Part shown: positions 8,853-18,139 of the stretch, piece after piece
Layout: every line of letters starts with the position of its first letter
How positions within the stretch are numbered: the stretch's first letter is position 1
Assembly (NCBI GenBank): GCA_013389015.1
Contig: JACAEE010000054.1
Location: forward strand, 1-34,271
Direction: 5' to 3'
Source of the DNA: Hydrogenophilaceae bacterium
Lineage (GTDB): Bacteria > Pseudomonadota > Alphaproteobacteria > Caulobacterales > Aquidulcibacteraceae
Length of the DNA stretch: 34,271 nt
The notes under the pieces: generated by a model
Database searches by the model: none
What the model was told of the DNA's origin: nothing
Seen by the model: the letters and a program-made list of their open reading frames with translations, nothing else
Program-made: the position numbers and the translations under genes

Positions 8853-9082
8853 TCAGTTCGAAAACACCTGGAGCAACAGGGCCGCCAGCATCGCGGCGTT
8901 GAACCCCAATATCCAGGCGCGCAACTTCACTGTCGCGTTCAGCTCCGCCGCGTCCGCCTTCACGCCGGCCAAATCCGAAGCGCGCGCCCCGTCCCAAAGG
9001 GCTTCGGCGGCCCTGCGCGTTTCTCATCGGGTATGCCAGCCGACTTGAACGCCTCGAACACGTCGTAGTTCAGCATCGCCAT
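8853..9082 (-). pseudogene. DUF1640-like small coiled-coil membrane protein, broken by a one-base deletion
   Basis: The minus strand from ATG 9082 reads MAMLNYDVFEAFKSAGIPDE and then drifts into a nonsense frame. Inserting a single base (a G after the AAA codon near 9032) restores a continuous ~77-residue frame: EALWDGARASDLAGVKADA, then AELNATVKLRAWILGFNAAM and ALLLQVFSN, ending at the TGA at 8853-8855. The layout (N-terminal short helix, coiled coil, one C-terminal hydrophobic helix) matches the DUF1640/CCDC90-type small proteins common in alphaproteobacteria. A weak AGG lies about 9 nt before the start. Either a true pseudogene or a sequencing error; the clean one-base repair and intact 3' half favour something recent. 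Confidence 0.6.
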
Positions 9083-9161
9083 CGCGCTAACCTGGCAGCA
9101 GTCCCTCTCCCGCCAAAGCCGGCCTACAGCGCGGCGTTTCGATCTGAGACCCGGAGGGATG

Positions 9162-9218
9162 GGCTGGCCGGCCGGGCGGCGGGTCATGGGGTCGGGCGAC
9201 GCTCGCGCCCGGCCAGCC
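9162..9218 (-). terminator. Candidate recA terminator hairpin
   Basis: Ten-bp inverted repeat GGCTGGCCGG (9162-9171) / CCGGCCAGCC (9209-9218), about 70 nt beyond the recA stop on the minus strand. The arms can also pair in a shifted register through GGCCGGGCG/CGCCCGGCC. The loop is long and there is no T-run. Confidence 0.3.
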
Positions 9219-9287
9219 AGCAGAGGCGGAGAGCCGATCTCCCCCCAGTCTCAAGCGCGCGCAGGGGCGGCGCCCTGCGCCCGATCC

Positions 9288-10349
<1,062 letters not shown>

Positions 10350-10452
10350 GAACGCGCTCCCCTTAAGGCACGAGTCCGCGCGCTTCGCCATAAGCTAGGC
10401 CTTCCCCGCCGGCGGCGCTCGTCTCACGATTCTTTGTACCACATTTGTTCCG

Positions 10453-10467
10453 GAACGCAAGGGGAAC
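10453..10467 (-). promoter_or_regulatory. LexA/SOS box upstream of recA
   Basis: The plus strand reads GAAC-N7-GAAC, which on the recA strand is GTTC-N7-GTTC, the direct-repeat SOS operator known for alphaproteobacterial LexA. It lies 104 nt before the recA ATG. A third GTTC on the plus strand at 10447-10450 makes a small palindrome (GTTCCGGAAC) with the first half-site. Confidence 0.85.
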
Positions 10468-10625
10468 GTCGTCGGCGTAGGGTTGTGCGGTTCGGGCCTG
10501 GGGCTCCTGGCCAGGGGGCCCCTGATCGGCTAGAACGTCGCAGGCGCTTGCGGGCGCCGTCGAAGCCGCGGCGGGGCGGCTTTCGAAGCGCGGCCTTTGG
10601 GGCGTTGGGGGCGCGGAGCGCTGGA

Positions 10626-10871
10626 ATGAGCGATTCCCTTTCTCTGTCGCCGCCGCGCACGAGCGGGCCGCCGCCGACGCTGGAGGCGCAGGCGTTCTTC
10701 CGAATGAAGGCCGCAGCGCTTGTCGACGATCCCCCGCCGCCGCCGGCCGAGCCCGTCGTCGTGCTGATCGCCGGGGAGAACGGCGGCGCGATCGCGGTCG
10801 CGCCCAGCGCGAAAATCTACGTGCTCGCGCATTTCCGGCCGGGAACGAAAGTCAATTTCTACGAGCGGTGA
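10626..10871 (+). CDS. Small hypothetical protein, 81 aa
   Basis: ATG at 10626, stop TGA at 10869-10871, six bases from the convergent end of cckA. The N-terminal half is Pro-rich and disordered-looking (SPPRTSGPPPT, DDPPPPPAEP). The C-terminal half has strand-like segments (VVVLIAGENGGAIAVAPSA, KIYVLAHFRPGTKVNFYER). Codon third positions are strongly GC-biased like the host, which supports coding. No signal peptide, membrane helix or known domain. Function unknown. Confidence 0.5.
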   Translation: MSDSLSLSPPRTSGPPPTLEAQAFFRMKAAALVDDPPPPPAEPVVVLIAGENGGAIAVAPSAKIYVLAHFRPGTKVNFYER

Positions 10872-10877
10872 GACCGC

Positions 10878-13403
10878 TCAAGCCCCCAAGAGCTCCTTCA
10901 GCTTCTGCGACAGCTGCTGCAGGTTCACCGGCTTGGAGAGATAGCTGACCGGATAATCTTCGAGCACCTTGCCGAAGCTCTCGGGCGCGTAGCCGGAGAG
11001 GAAGAGAACCTTCGCCTTGCCGATCATCTCGGGCGTGGCGTTCTCGATCAGCTCCGGGCCGTTCATGATCGGCATGTCGTAGTCGGTGATGATCACGTCG
11101 AAGCCGCCGGGCGCCTTCTCCAGGATCGCCAGCGCCTCCTCGCCGTGCTCGGCCTCGACGACCTCGTAGCCGCAGTCGACGAGATTGCGCGCGATCGAGC
11201 GGCGCACGCCGACCTGGTCCTCCACAAACAGAATCCGGCCCGCGCCGGCGACATCGGTGAACGGGCGCTCCAGACGCGCGCGCTCCTTGCGCATGATCTC
11301 CTCCATCTCTTCGGGCGTAGGCTCGTAGGAGGGCATGTAGATCCGGAACGTCGTGCCTTTGCCGAGTTCGGACGTGAAGAAGATGTAGCCGCCGGACTGC
11401 TTGATGATGCCGTAGGAGGTGGCGAGGCCGAGCCCGGTGCCTCTGCCGGCCTCCTTGGTCGAATGATAGGGATGGAAGATCTTGTCCTGATCCTCCGGTT
11501 TGATCCCGATCCCGGCGTCGATTACTTCGATCAGCACATATTCGCCGTCGGCGATCAGCGAATGGCCGAGCGCGCGCGCCTCCTCGGCCGTCGAGCGCGC
11601 GGTCTTCAATGTGATCTTGGCGCCCTTCGGCGGCGCGCCGTCCTTGGGCGTCATCGCGTCGCGGGCGTTGGAGGCGAGATTCACCAGCACGCGCTCGAGC
11701 TGGGCGCGATCGGCCTTGATCCGCGGAAGATCGCCGCCGTGCTTGGTCTCGAACGCGATGCCGTCCCCGATCAGGCGGCGCAGCAATTCCTGCATCTCGG
11801 AAATGAGCGTGGTGACGTCGAGCACTTCGCGCTTGAAATTCTGCTTGCGCGCATACGCGCGCAGCATTTCGGACAATTCCTTGGCGCGGGTGGCGTGCAG
11901 ATTGATCTCATTGAGATCGAAATAGTCGGGATCGCCGACCGGATGACGGCGCAGCAGATAGTCGCAATTGTTCATCACGACGGTGAGGAGATTGTTGAAA
12001 TCGTGCGCCACGCCGCCGGCGAGCATGCCGATCTCTTTCATCTTCTCCGCCTGGGCCAGGCGCTGCTCGAGCACGCGCTGTTCGGAGACATTGATCACGT
12101 AGGCGAGCGAAGAGCCGTCGGCGCCGCGCGCGAGCTGCACATGCACCGCCAGGGGCGGATTGCCCGCGATCTCCAGATGCAGCGGCGACTGGTCGGCGCG
12201 CAGGCGTTCGGCGAGCGCGGCCGGGCCCTCGGAGGCGTCGAACAATTCCGCAAAGACGGCGCCGGGCGCCGCGCGCCCGCCGGTCATGTCCATGAGCGCG
12301 GGATTGGCGTCGAGGATCGCGGCGACGGCGGGATCGGGACCATCGAGCAAGGCCGCCCCGAAGGGCGCATATTCGAAGGCGAGGTCGGCCGCCCCCACCG
12401 CGCGCGGCGGCGCGCGCGGCGGCTCGGCCGTTGCGCCGGGCGCCTCGGCTTCGGTGAAGAAGACGAGCGTGCGCGCCTGCGCATCGGCGTCCTCATCGGA
12501 GGTCCAAAAGGTGAGCGCCGTCGCCGGCGTCTCCACGCCGTCGCGCGCGCGCAGCATGATCGGCGCCTGCGTCGGGCGGAAGCCGCGGCGATCCCGGCGC
12601 AGCAGGCGCTGGTGGTCGTCCTTGATGAAATCGCGCACGCGCAGGCGCGCAGGATCGTCGCCGACGCCGAGCACGGCGCGTAGCGCGCGATTCATGTAGA
12701 CGACGCCGCCGTCCGGGCGCGCGGCGAAGAAGCCGATCGGGGAATCGTCGAGAAAGAGTTCGGCCTGGGCCTCGCCCTGCGCCGGGGAAGCGGCGTTCAG
12801 TTCGCGCAAGCGCCACAGCACGCGCCCGCCCGGCATCGGGCCCACGTGCGCCTCGAACGCCGCGCTCTGGGCGCCGCGGGCCAGAGTCGTCGGCGGCAGG
12901 ATCTCGCGGCGGCGCTGGCGGGCGCCGGCGGCGCGCGCCAAGCGGAACATCGGCGCCGAGAGCGCCGGATCGGCGCCGAACAGCCGGCTCATCGCCGGCG
13001 GGCGATCGGAATCGCCCAGGACGCCGGCGGTCTCGGCCAGCGTGATGTAGGCGGCGTTGGCCGCGATCGGCGAAAGCTCTCCGTCGGTGACGAGCGCGGC
13101 CTCCTCCAAGGCGTCGAGCATCATCAGATCGAAACGCGAGGACTGCACGATCGCGGTCTCGATCGCGCCGCGCTCGGGAAACGCGCCGACCCGCGCGCCG
13201 ACGCCGCGCGACATGAACCAGAACAGCACCATGCCGGCCGCGACCATCAGGATCAGCAGCACGCCGCCGGCGCGCCCGACTTCGGGCCCGCCCGCAATCG
13301 CCATGCCGGCGGCGAGCACGCCCACCGCGACCGCGCTCCAGAACGCGATCTGCGGCGCGTCCACGCCGCGCCGCCTGACGATGTCGCTCGCTTCCTCGCT
13401 CAT
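10878..13403 (-). CDS. cckA: CckA-type hybrid sensor histidine kinase
   Basis: Cell-cycle hybrid kinase that in Caulobacter feeds phosphate through ChpT to CtrA and CpdR. It has 841 residues, longer than the ~690 of Caulobacter CckA. Two transmembrane helices (about 19-38 and 45-64) are followed by at least two PAS-like regions (near 100-200 and 215-320, possibly a third 335-440). The DHp H-box GGVAHDFNNLLTVVMNN has His467. The HATPase_c part includes NLASNARDAM, DAGIGIKPEDQDKIFHPYHS and GTGLGLATSYGI. A C-terminal receiver (about 715-841) has phospho-acceptor Asp774 in ITDYDMPIMNG and the conserved SKPV lysine. It starts 12 nt after flhB, so it is in the flagellar operon, the usual caulobacterial arrangement. 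Confidence 0.93.
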   Translation of the reverse strand: MSEEASDIVRRRGVDAPQIAFWSAVAVGVLAAGMAIAGGPEVGRAGGVLLILMVAAGMVLFWFMSRGVGARVGAFPERGAIETAIVQSSRFDLMMLDALEEAALVTDGELSPIAANAAYITLAETAGVLGDSDRPPAMSRLFGADPALSAPMFRLARAAGARQRRREILPPTTLARGAQSAAFEAHVGPMPGGRVLWRLRELNAASPAQGEAQAELFLDDSPIGFFAARPDGGVVYMNRALRAVLGVGDDPARLRVRDFIKDDHQRLLRRDRRGFRPTQAPIMLRARDGVETPATALTFWTSDEDADAQARTLVFFTEAEAPGATAEPPRAPPRAVGAADLAFEYAPFGAALLDGPDPAVAAILDANPALMDMTGGRAAPGAVFAELFDASEGPAALAERLRADQSPLHLEIAGNPPLAVHVQLARGADGSSLAYVINVSEQRVLEQRLAQAEKMKEIGMLAGGVAHDFNNLLTVVMNNCDYLLRRHPVGDPDYFDLNEINLHATRAKELSEMLRAYARKQNFKREVLDVTTLISEMQELLRRLIGDGIAFETKHGGDLPRIKADRAQLERVLVNLASNARDAMTPKDGAPPKGAKITLKTARSTAEEARALGHSLIADGEYVLIEVIDAGIGIKPEDQDKIFHPYHSTKEAGRGTGLGLATSYGIIKQSGGYIFFTSELGKGTTFRIYMPSYEPTPEEMEEIMRKERARLERPFTDVAGAGRILFVEDQVGVRRSIARNLVDCGYEVVEAEHGEEALAILEKAPGGFDVIITDYDMPIMNGPELIENATPEMIGKAKVLFLSGYAPESFGKVLEDYPVSYLSKPVNLQQLSQKLKELLGA

Positions 13404-13415
13404 GTGCGTCCCTAG

Positions 13416-14510
13416 CTAGTTTCGCTGATTCGGCCGCCGTCCGCCTCGCCGGCGCGCTGCGAGCCGCATGACGAATCCGATGACTTTGGCGACGGCCTCG
13501 TAATGTTCGCGCGGAATTGGCGCGTCGAGATCGGCGGCGGCGAACAACGCCCGCGCGAGCGGGGGATCCTCCACGATCGGGATGTCGTGCTCCTCGGCGA
13601 TGGCGCGGAGGCGCAGCGCGACATCATCAACGCCCTTGGCGAGACAGACTGGCGCCGGCGTTTCGTCATCGTAACGAAGCGCCACGGCATAGTGCGTCGG
13701 ATTGGTGATCACAACGCTCGCCTTCGGCGCCTGCGCCATCATGCGCCGGCGCGCGCGCTCCACGCGCAATTGGCGGATGCGCAGGCGGATCATCGGATCG
13801 CCTTCGCTCTCCTTGAACTCCTGCTTCAACTCGCGCTTGCTCATGCGCATGCGGCGCATGAAGCTCTGGCGCGCGAAGATGTAGTCGATGAGCGCGATCA
13901 CGGCTGCGGCGCAGGCGAGCGACATGAGCAGCGCCAGCGCCCGCTCCCGCGCAAAGAGCAGCAGCGCTGAGGCGTCGAGCGTCGAGAGCTGGCCCAGCGC
14001 GCCGTCCGAGGGCCACAGCGCCCACGCCATCGCGGCGCCGACGATGGTCAGCTTGGCCACGCTCTTCCAGAAATTGGCGATGGCGGCGCGCCCGAAGACG
14101 CGCCCAAAGCCCTTGACCGGATCGATCTTGTCCAGCTTGGGCGAGAGCCGCGCGGCGGTGAAGGTCGGCTTGTCCTGCACGTAGCGCGCCGCGATCGAGG
14201 CCAGGGTGAATCCGAGCGCGGCGAGCGCAAGCACGCCCATCACCTTCAAGAGCAGCGAAAGGCCCATCTCGCGCAGCGATTCCGCATCGGCATGCATGGT
14301 TTCGGGCGCAGCGATGAAGGCGGTGAGCACGCGCCCGAGCGAGGACGCGATCGGCCCGCTCAGATAGGCGAGAACGAAGGTCGCGGCGAAGAGCGAGAAC
14401 GCAGCGCCGACCTCGGGGGAGAAGACGACGTCGCCCTGCTTGCGCGCCTGCTCCAGCTTCTTCTGAGTAGGCTCTTCCGTGCGATCGTCGGCGTGGGTCT
14501 CTTCGGCCAT
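13416..14510 (-). CDS. flhB: Flagellar type III export protein FlhB
   Basis: Inner-membrane component of the flagellar export gate that switches substrate specificity from rod/hook to filament. 364 residues. The N-terminus (EETHADDRTEEPTQKKLEQARKQG) is diagnostic. Four hydrophobic segments lie at about 35-60, 84-106, 140-165 and 185-215. The linker and cytoplasmic domain carry the autocleavage motif NPTH (270-273) followed by YAVALRYD and the conserved CLAKGVDDVALRLRAIAEEHDIPIVEDPPLARALF. It starts 3 nt after the fliR stop. Confidence 0.97.
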   Translation of the reverse strand: MAEETHADDRTEEPTQKKLEQARKQGDVVFSPEVGAAFSLFAATFVLAYLSGPIASSLGRVLTAFIAAPETMHADAESLREMGLSLLLKVMGVLALAALGFTLASIAARYVQDKPTFTAARLSPKLDKIDPVKGFGRVFGRAAIANFWKSVAKLTIVGAAMAWALWPSDGALGQLSTLDASALLLFARERALALLMSLACAAAVIALIDYIFARQSFMRRMRMSKRELKQEFKESEGDPMIRLRIRQLRVERARRRMMAQAPKASVVITNPTHYAVALRYDDETPAPVCLAKGVDDVALRLRAIAEEHDIPIVEDPPLARALFAAADLDAPIPREHYEAVAKVIGFVMRLAARRRGGRRPNQRN

Positions 14511-14513
14511 CGG

Positions 14514-15275
14514 CTAGAGTCCGCCCAAGGGGCTGGCGAACTCGCGCAGGCTATTCAGCCACACGAGCATGCCCGCCGAGACGCCGAGCGCGATCAGGCA
14601 GAAGCCGCCGAGCAATTGCAGCGGCAGCGCGACGAAGAACACCTGGATCGTCGGGATGAGGCGCGCCAGCGCGCCCAGCCCGACGCGAAAGATCAGGCCG
14701 CCGACGATGACGGGCGCCGCAATCTGCAGGCCGACGAGAAAGCTCGTCGACACCGAACGGATCGCAAGCTGCGCCGCGTCGCCCGCATCCGGCGCGACGC
14801 CCGGCGTGAAAACCGCGTAACTGCCCACGACGCCCGCGAGGAACACATGGTGCAGCTCGGTCGCGAAAATGAGCGCAACGCCGAAGAGGCCGAGAAACAC
14901 CGCGAAGATCTGGCCCGACTGCGTCTGGGTGGGATCGGCGGTCTGCGCAAACGCGAGCCCCGTCTCCAAGCCCATGATCTGGCCCGCCGTCGCCAGCGCC
15001 GTCATCAGCAGGCGCGCGGCGCCGCCGAGAATGAGGCCGATGACGATCTCGGTGATCAGCATGCCGCTCATCGCCCACACATCCGCGGGCGGATCGGGAA
15101 TCGTAGCCGCGAGGCCCGGCGCGAGGATCGCCGTCATGAGCACTGCGAATCCCAAGCGCACGCGCGCCGCCACGGCTGGCTCGCCCACCCCCGGCAGCAG
15201 CATGATCAGCGCGCCCACGCGCGCGAACAAGAGCGCGCCCGCCCAGAGATCGACGCCGTAGAGCGTGAGGCCCAT
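14514..15275 (-). CDS. fliR: Flagellar biosynthesis protein FliR
   Basis: Export-gate membrane protein, 253 residues. The ATG at 15275 shares one base with the fliQ stop (TGATG) and is preferred over the TTG three bases upstream. About six hydrophobic helices can be traced. The RVGALIMLLPGVGEPAVAARVRLG stretch near the N-terminus and the RLIPTIQVFFVALPLQLLGGF stretch near the C-terminus are characteristic of FliR. It is co-transcribed with fliQ and flhB. Absence of fliP here is normal, since fliP often lies elsewhere in this group. Confidence 0.95.
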   Translation of the reverse strand: MGLTLYGVDLWAGALLFARVGALIMLLPGVGEPAVAARVRLGFAVLMTAILAPGLAATIPDPPADVWAMSGMLITEIVIGLILGGAARLLMTALATAGQIMGLETGLAFAQTADPTQTQSGQIFAVFLGLFGVALIFATELHHVFLAGVVGSYAVFTPGVAPDAGDAAQLAIRSVSTSFLVGLQIAAPVIVGGLIFRVGLGALARLIPTIQVFFVALPLQLLGGFCLIALGVSAGMLVWLNSLREFASPLGGL

Positions 15276-15538
15276 CAATAGGCCGCGATGCGCATGAACA
15301 GCTCCTGGGCGAAGCGCCCGAGCAGCCCGCCCATGATCGGCAGGAACAACAGGATGGCGAAGAAGATCGCCAGGATCTTGGGAATGAAGACGAGCGTCTG
15401 CTCCTGAATCTGCGTCAGCGTCTGCAGGAGCGAGACGGCCAGCCCGACGATCAGCCCGACCAGCATCGGCCCGGCGCAGATGAGCACGGTCAGCCAGATG
15501 GCCTCGCGGCCCAGATCGAGCACCTCGGCGCCGGACAT
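15275..15538 (-). CDS. fliQ: Flagellar biosynthesis protein FliQ
   Basis: Small two-helix export-gate protein, 87 residues. The ATG at 15538 (MSGAEVLDLGREAIWLTVLI) gives the standard length; an upstream start at 15598 would add an Arg-rich tail untypical of the family. Hydrophobic helices lie at about 16-38 and 50-72, and the LIVGLAVSLLQTLTQIQEQTLVFIPKI signature is intact. First gene of the fliQ-fliR-flhB-cckA run; upstream it faces the divergent DUF885 gene across 129 nt, which must hold both promoters. Confidence 0.95.
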   Translation of the reverse strand: MSGAEVLDLGREAIWLTVLICAGPMLVGLIVGLAVSLLQTLTQIQEQTLVFIPKILAIFFAILLFLPIMGGLLGRFAQELFMRIAAY

Positions 15539-15667
15539 CGCCCGTCTCCCGAATTTCCGCATGCGGGGCCGGGCAATTTTTGCCGGCCTGCCGCCCATCG
15601 AAATCCCGGATGGTTAAGGATGCGTTTCCGGATCGCCCCTGCTAGGCGGGTCTCCAGGGGAGACCTC

Positions 15668-17485
15668 ATGACCATCGCACTCAATCGCCGCGCTTTTCTC
15701 GCGACCGCCGCATCCACAGCCGCGCTCGCCGCCTGCCAGACGATGGGGCCGCCGGCCGCTGGGGACGGCGCCGCATTGACCGCATTCCTCGACGCGGCGT
15801 TCGACCGCCGACTCGCGCAGACGCCCGAACTCGCCACCCAGCTCGGCGACCGGCGCGGCTATGACCGCTGGAACGACGAGAGCGTCGAACAGGAAGAGCG
15901 CGAACTGGCGGAGCTCGCCGAGGCGGTCGCCGCCATGCGCGCGCGCTTCGATCCCGAAACGCTCGACGCGCAAGGCGCGCTGTCGTTCCGCCTGTTCGAG
16001 AAGCAGCTCGAGCGCGAGGCGGCGCGCGCGCCCTGGCGCCACCACACCTACCGCTTCGACCAGATGAACGGCGCCCAGTCCGATCTGCCGGCGTTCCTGA
16101 TCAATGCGCATCAGGTGGCGAGCGTGTCGGACGCGGAAGCCTATGTGAGCCGGCTCTCGCGTTTCGGCGCGAAAATGGATCAGTTGCTGGAACGCGCCGC
16201 GATGAGCGCGGAACGCGGGATCATGCCGCCGCGCTTCGTCTATGAGTACGTGCTGCGCGACTGCCGCAACGTGATCGCCGGCGCGCCGTTCACGAACGGC
16301 GAAGCCAGCCCGCTGTGGAGCGACCTCCAAGCGAAGGTCAATGCGCTGGCGCCGGAGACCGCGACAAGCGCGGAGAAGGAGCGCCTGATCGCCGCCGGAC
16401 GCGCGGCTCTCGTCGATGTCGTAAAGCCTGCCTATGAACGCGCGATCGCGGCGCTCTCGGCGCAGCAGACGCGCGCCGGCGAAGACGACGGCGTGTGGCG
16501 TTTGCCGGACGGCGCAGCGTTCTACGCCCATCAGCTCGCCCGCTACACGACGACAGCGCTCACGGCCGACGAGATCCACGCGATCGGGCTTTCCGAGGTC
16601 GCGCGCATCCATGCGGCGATGGACGAGATCAAGAACGCGGTCGGCTTCGACGGCGATCGCAGCGCGTTCTTCACCTTCATGCGCAGCGATCCGCGGTTCT
16701 ACGTGCCCGACACGGCCGAAGGCAAAGCCGAGTACGTCCGCCTCGCGACCGCGGCCATCGACGCGATGCGCGGGCGCCTGCCCGCCTATTTCGGCCGGCT
16801 GCCGCGCGCGCCGCTGGTGGTGCGCCAGGTGGAGGCGTTCCGCGAACGCTCGGCCGGGCTCGCCTTCTACGAGCGGCCGACGCTCGATGGCTCGCGGCCC
16901 GGGGTCTATTACGTCAACACCTTCATCAACGCCGCGATCCCGACCTATCAGATCGAGGCGCTCGCCTTCCACGAAGGCGTTCCCGGCCACCACATGCAGA
17001 TCGCGATCGCCCAGGAGTTGACCGGGATCCCGCGCTTCCGCACCCTCGGCGGCTACACGGCCTATAGCGAAGGCTGGGGCCTTTACGCCGAATATCTCGG
17101 CAAGGAGATGGGGTTCTATCAGGACCCCTATTCCGATTTCGGGCGGCTCACGCTCGAACTCCACCGCGCGGTGCGGCTCGTCGTCGACACCGGCATCCAC
17201 CATAAGCGGTGGACCCGCCAGCAGGCGATCGACTACACGCTCGCCAACAAGCCGGATTCCGAGCCGCAGGCGCGGCGCGACATCGACCGCTACATCGTCT
17301 TCCCCGGCCAGGCGACGGCCTACAAGATCGGCCAGATGGAGATCCTGCGGCTGCGGCGCGAAGCCGAGGCCGCGATGGGCGAGCGCTTCGACATCCGCGG
17401 CTTCCATGACCTCGTGCTCGGATCGGGGGCGCTGCCGCTCGACATTCTGGGCGAGCAGGTGCGGGCCTGGAGCGGCGCGGGATAG
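15668..17485 (+). CDS. DUF885-family predicted metallopeptidase-like lipoprotein
   Basis: 605 residues from ATG 15668, preceded by AGGGGAG. The N-terminus NRRAFLATAASTAALAAC is a signal peptide with twin Arg and a lipobox (LAAC, Cys23), so the mature protein is probably lipidated. The body matches the DUF885 family, with the zinc-peptidase-like HEGVPGHH at about 435-442 and a downstream YSEGWGLYAEYLGKEMG that could supply the second-helix Glu ligand. The C-terminal end (FPGQATAYKIGQMEILRLR) is also typical. The likely role is peptide hydrolysis at the cell envelope. The substrate is unknown. Confidence 0.9.
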   Translation: MTIALNRRAFLATAASTAALAACQTMGPPAAGDGAALTAFLDAAFDRRLAQTPELATQLGDRRGYDRWNDESVEQEERELAELAEAVAAMRARFDPETLDAQGALSFRLFEKQLEREAARAPWRHHTYRFDQMNGAQSDLPAFLINAHQVASVSDAEAYVSRLSRFGAKMDQLLERAAMSAERGIMPPRFVYEYVLRDCRNVIAGAPFTNGEASPLWSDLQAKVNALAPETATSAEKERLIAAGRAALVDVVKPAYERAIAALSAQQTRAGEDDGVWRLPDGAAFYAHQLARYTTTALTADEIHAIGLSEVARIHAAMDEIKNAVGFDGDRSAFFTFMRSDPRFYVPDTAEGKAEYVRLATAAIDAMRGRLPAYFGRLPRAPLVVRQVEAFRERSAGLAFYERPTLDGSRPGVYYVNTFINAAIPTYQIEALAFHEGVPGHHMQIAIAQELTGIPRFRTLGGYTAYSEGWGLYAEYLGKEMGFYQDPYSDFGRLTLELHRAVRLVVDTGIHHKRWTRQQAIDYTLANKPDSEPQARRDIDRYIVFPGQATAYKIGQMEILRLRREAEAAMGERFDIRGFHDLVLGSGALPLDILGEQVRAWSGAG

Positions 17486-17602
17486 GGAGTGTGTCGCCAG
17501 CGCAACAGCCGCGGACATCAATGACACGCTCACCTTGGATTCAGCTTTGGAGGCGAAACATCCGTTCCCGAAAGACGTAGAATGAATGTCGGGGAATCGC
17601 TG

Positions 17603-17698
17603 ATGGGACGCTTTTTCAAACTGATCGCCGGGTGGTTCAGCCCCAGACGGGCGGACTTCACCAAGATGCTGCTCAACGATCTGGGGCTGAGCCGCTAG
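17603..17698 (+). CDS. Possible tiny DUF1127-like protein, 31 aa
   Basis: ATG 17603 with GGGGA 8 nt upstream; the protein reads MGRFFKLIAGWFSPRRADF and ends KMLLNDLGLSR. The D-L-G-L-S-R ending resembles the DIGLSR core of DUF1127 (YjiS) proteins, but those continue further and are usually about 50 residues. An in-frame ATG at 17582 would give 38 residues. It is small and could be a truncated gene or chance. Confidence 0.35.
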   Translation: MGRFFKLIAGWFSPRRADFTKMLLNDLGLSR

Positions 17699-17848
17699 CG
17701 CCGCCGAGCACCGGGCCGTCCTTCCTCGCGCGCGCCCGCCATTGAGCGGCTGCGCCAGAGCGCGCCCGCACCGCCGCCGGCGCCCGCCCTGCACCATCGC
17801 GTCGCCAAGAACGCCGACCGCCTGTTCGTCGCCTGCGCGCTCGCCAAT
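17699..17848. other. Unassigned spacer with an open plus-strand frame lacking a start
   Basis: A plus-strand frame is open from 17699 to a TGA at 17885-17887 without an ATG, GTG or TTG codon. Its second half looks protein-like (LHHRVAKNADRLFVACALAN), which hints at the tail of a lost gene, possibly a transposase. It abuts the RHS fragment, so this is probably a recombination scar. Confidence 0.3.
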
Positions 17849-18112
17849 CTATTCATCGCGCGACGCCGCCAGCACGCCCGCTCCTGATGTGGCGCCGTTC
17901 TCGCGGATCGCGGTGATTGCGCCGACGACATCATAATCATAAACCGCATAAAACGCTTCCGGCCACGTGATCCGCGTGCGCCGCGAGGCCGCGTCATTGA
18001 GGTTTACAGCAACCTGAGAACGGTCACGAGCAGCACCCCAGAGCCTGCCCACAACGTCGTGATAACTTCGAAATACGCCGTCGGGCGCAATCATCGGCGC
18101 CCGGGCGCGCAT
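17849..18112 (-). pseudogene. RHS/YD-repeat protein fragment
   Basis: An 87-residue minus-strand frame contains two YD-type repeats: VFRSYHDVVGRLWGAARDRS and TWPEAFYAVYDYDVVGAITA followed by IRENGATSGAGVLA. The last segment recurs in the RHS orphan module at the right side of this window: 17867-17916 and 33278-33327 match at 47 of 50 bases. Beyond VLA this copy goes out of RHS sequence and stops (ASRDE). No N-terminal or tip region is present and no start with a ribosome site is evident. It is a remnant left by rearrangement between RHS loci about 15 kb apart. Confidence 0.7.
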
Positions 18113-18139
18113 GCCGGGCCGCGCACAGCATGAACTGCG

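Noticed and set aside
11145-12683. 512-aa plus-strand frame opposite cckA
   Set aside because: Antisense shadow; cckA has all kinase and receiver motifs.
15614-17797. 727-aa minus-strand frame opposite the DUF885 gene
   Set aside because: Composition is Arg/Ala/Gly/His-rich without domains, and DUF885 on the plus strand has a lipobox and HEGVPGHH.
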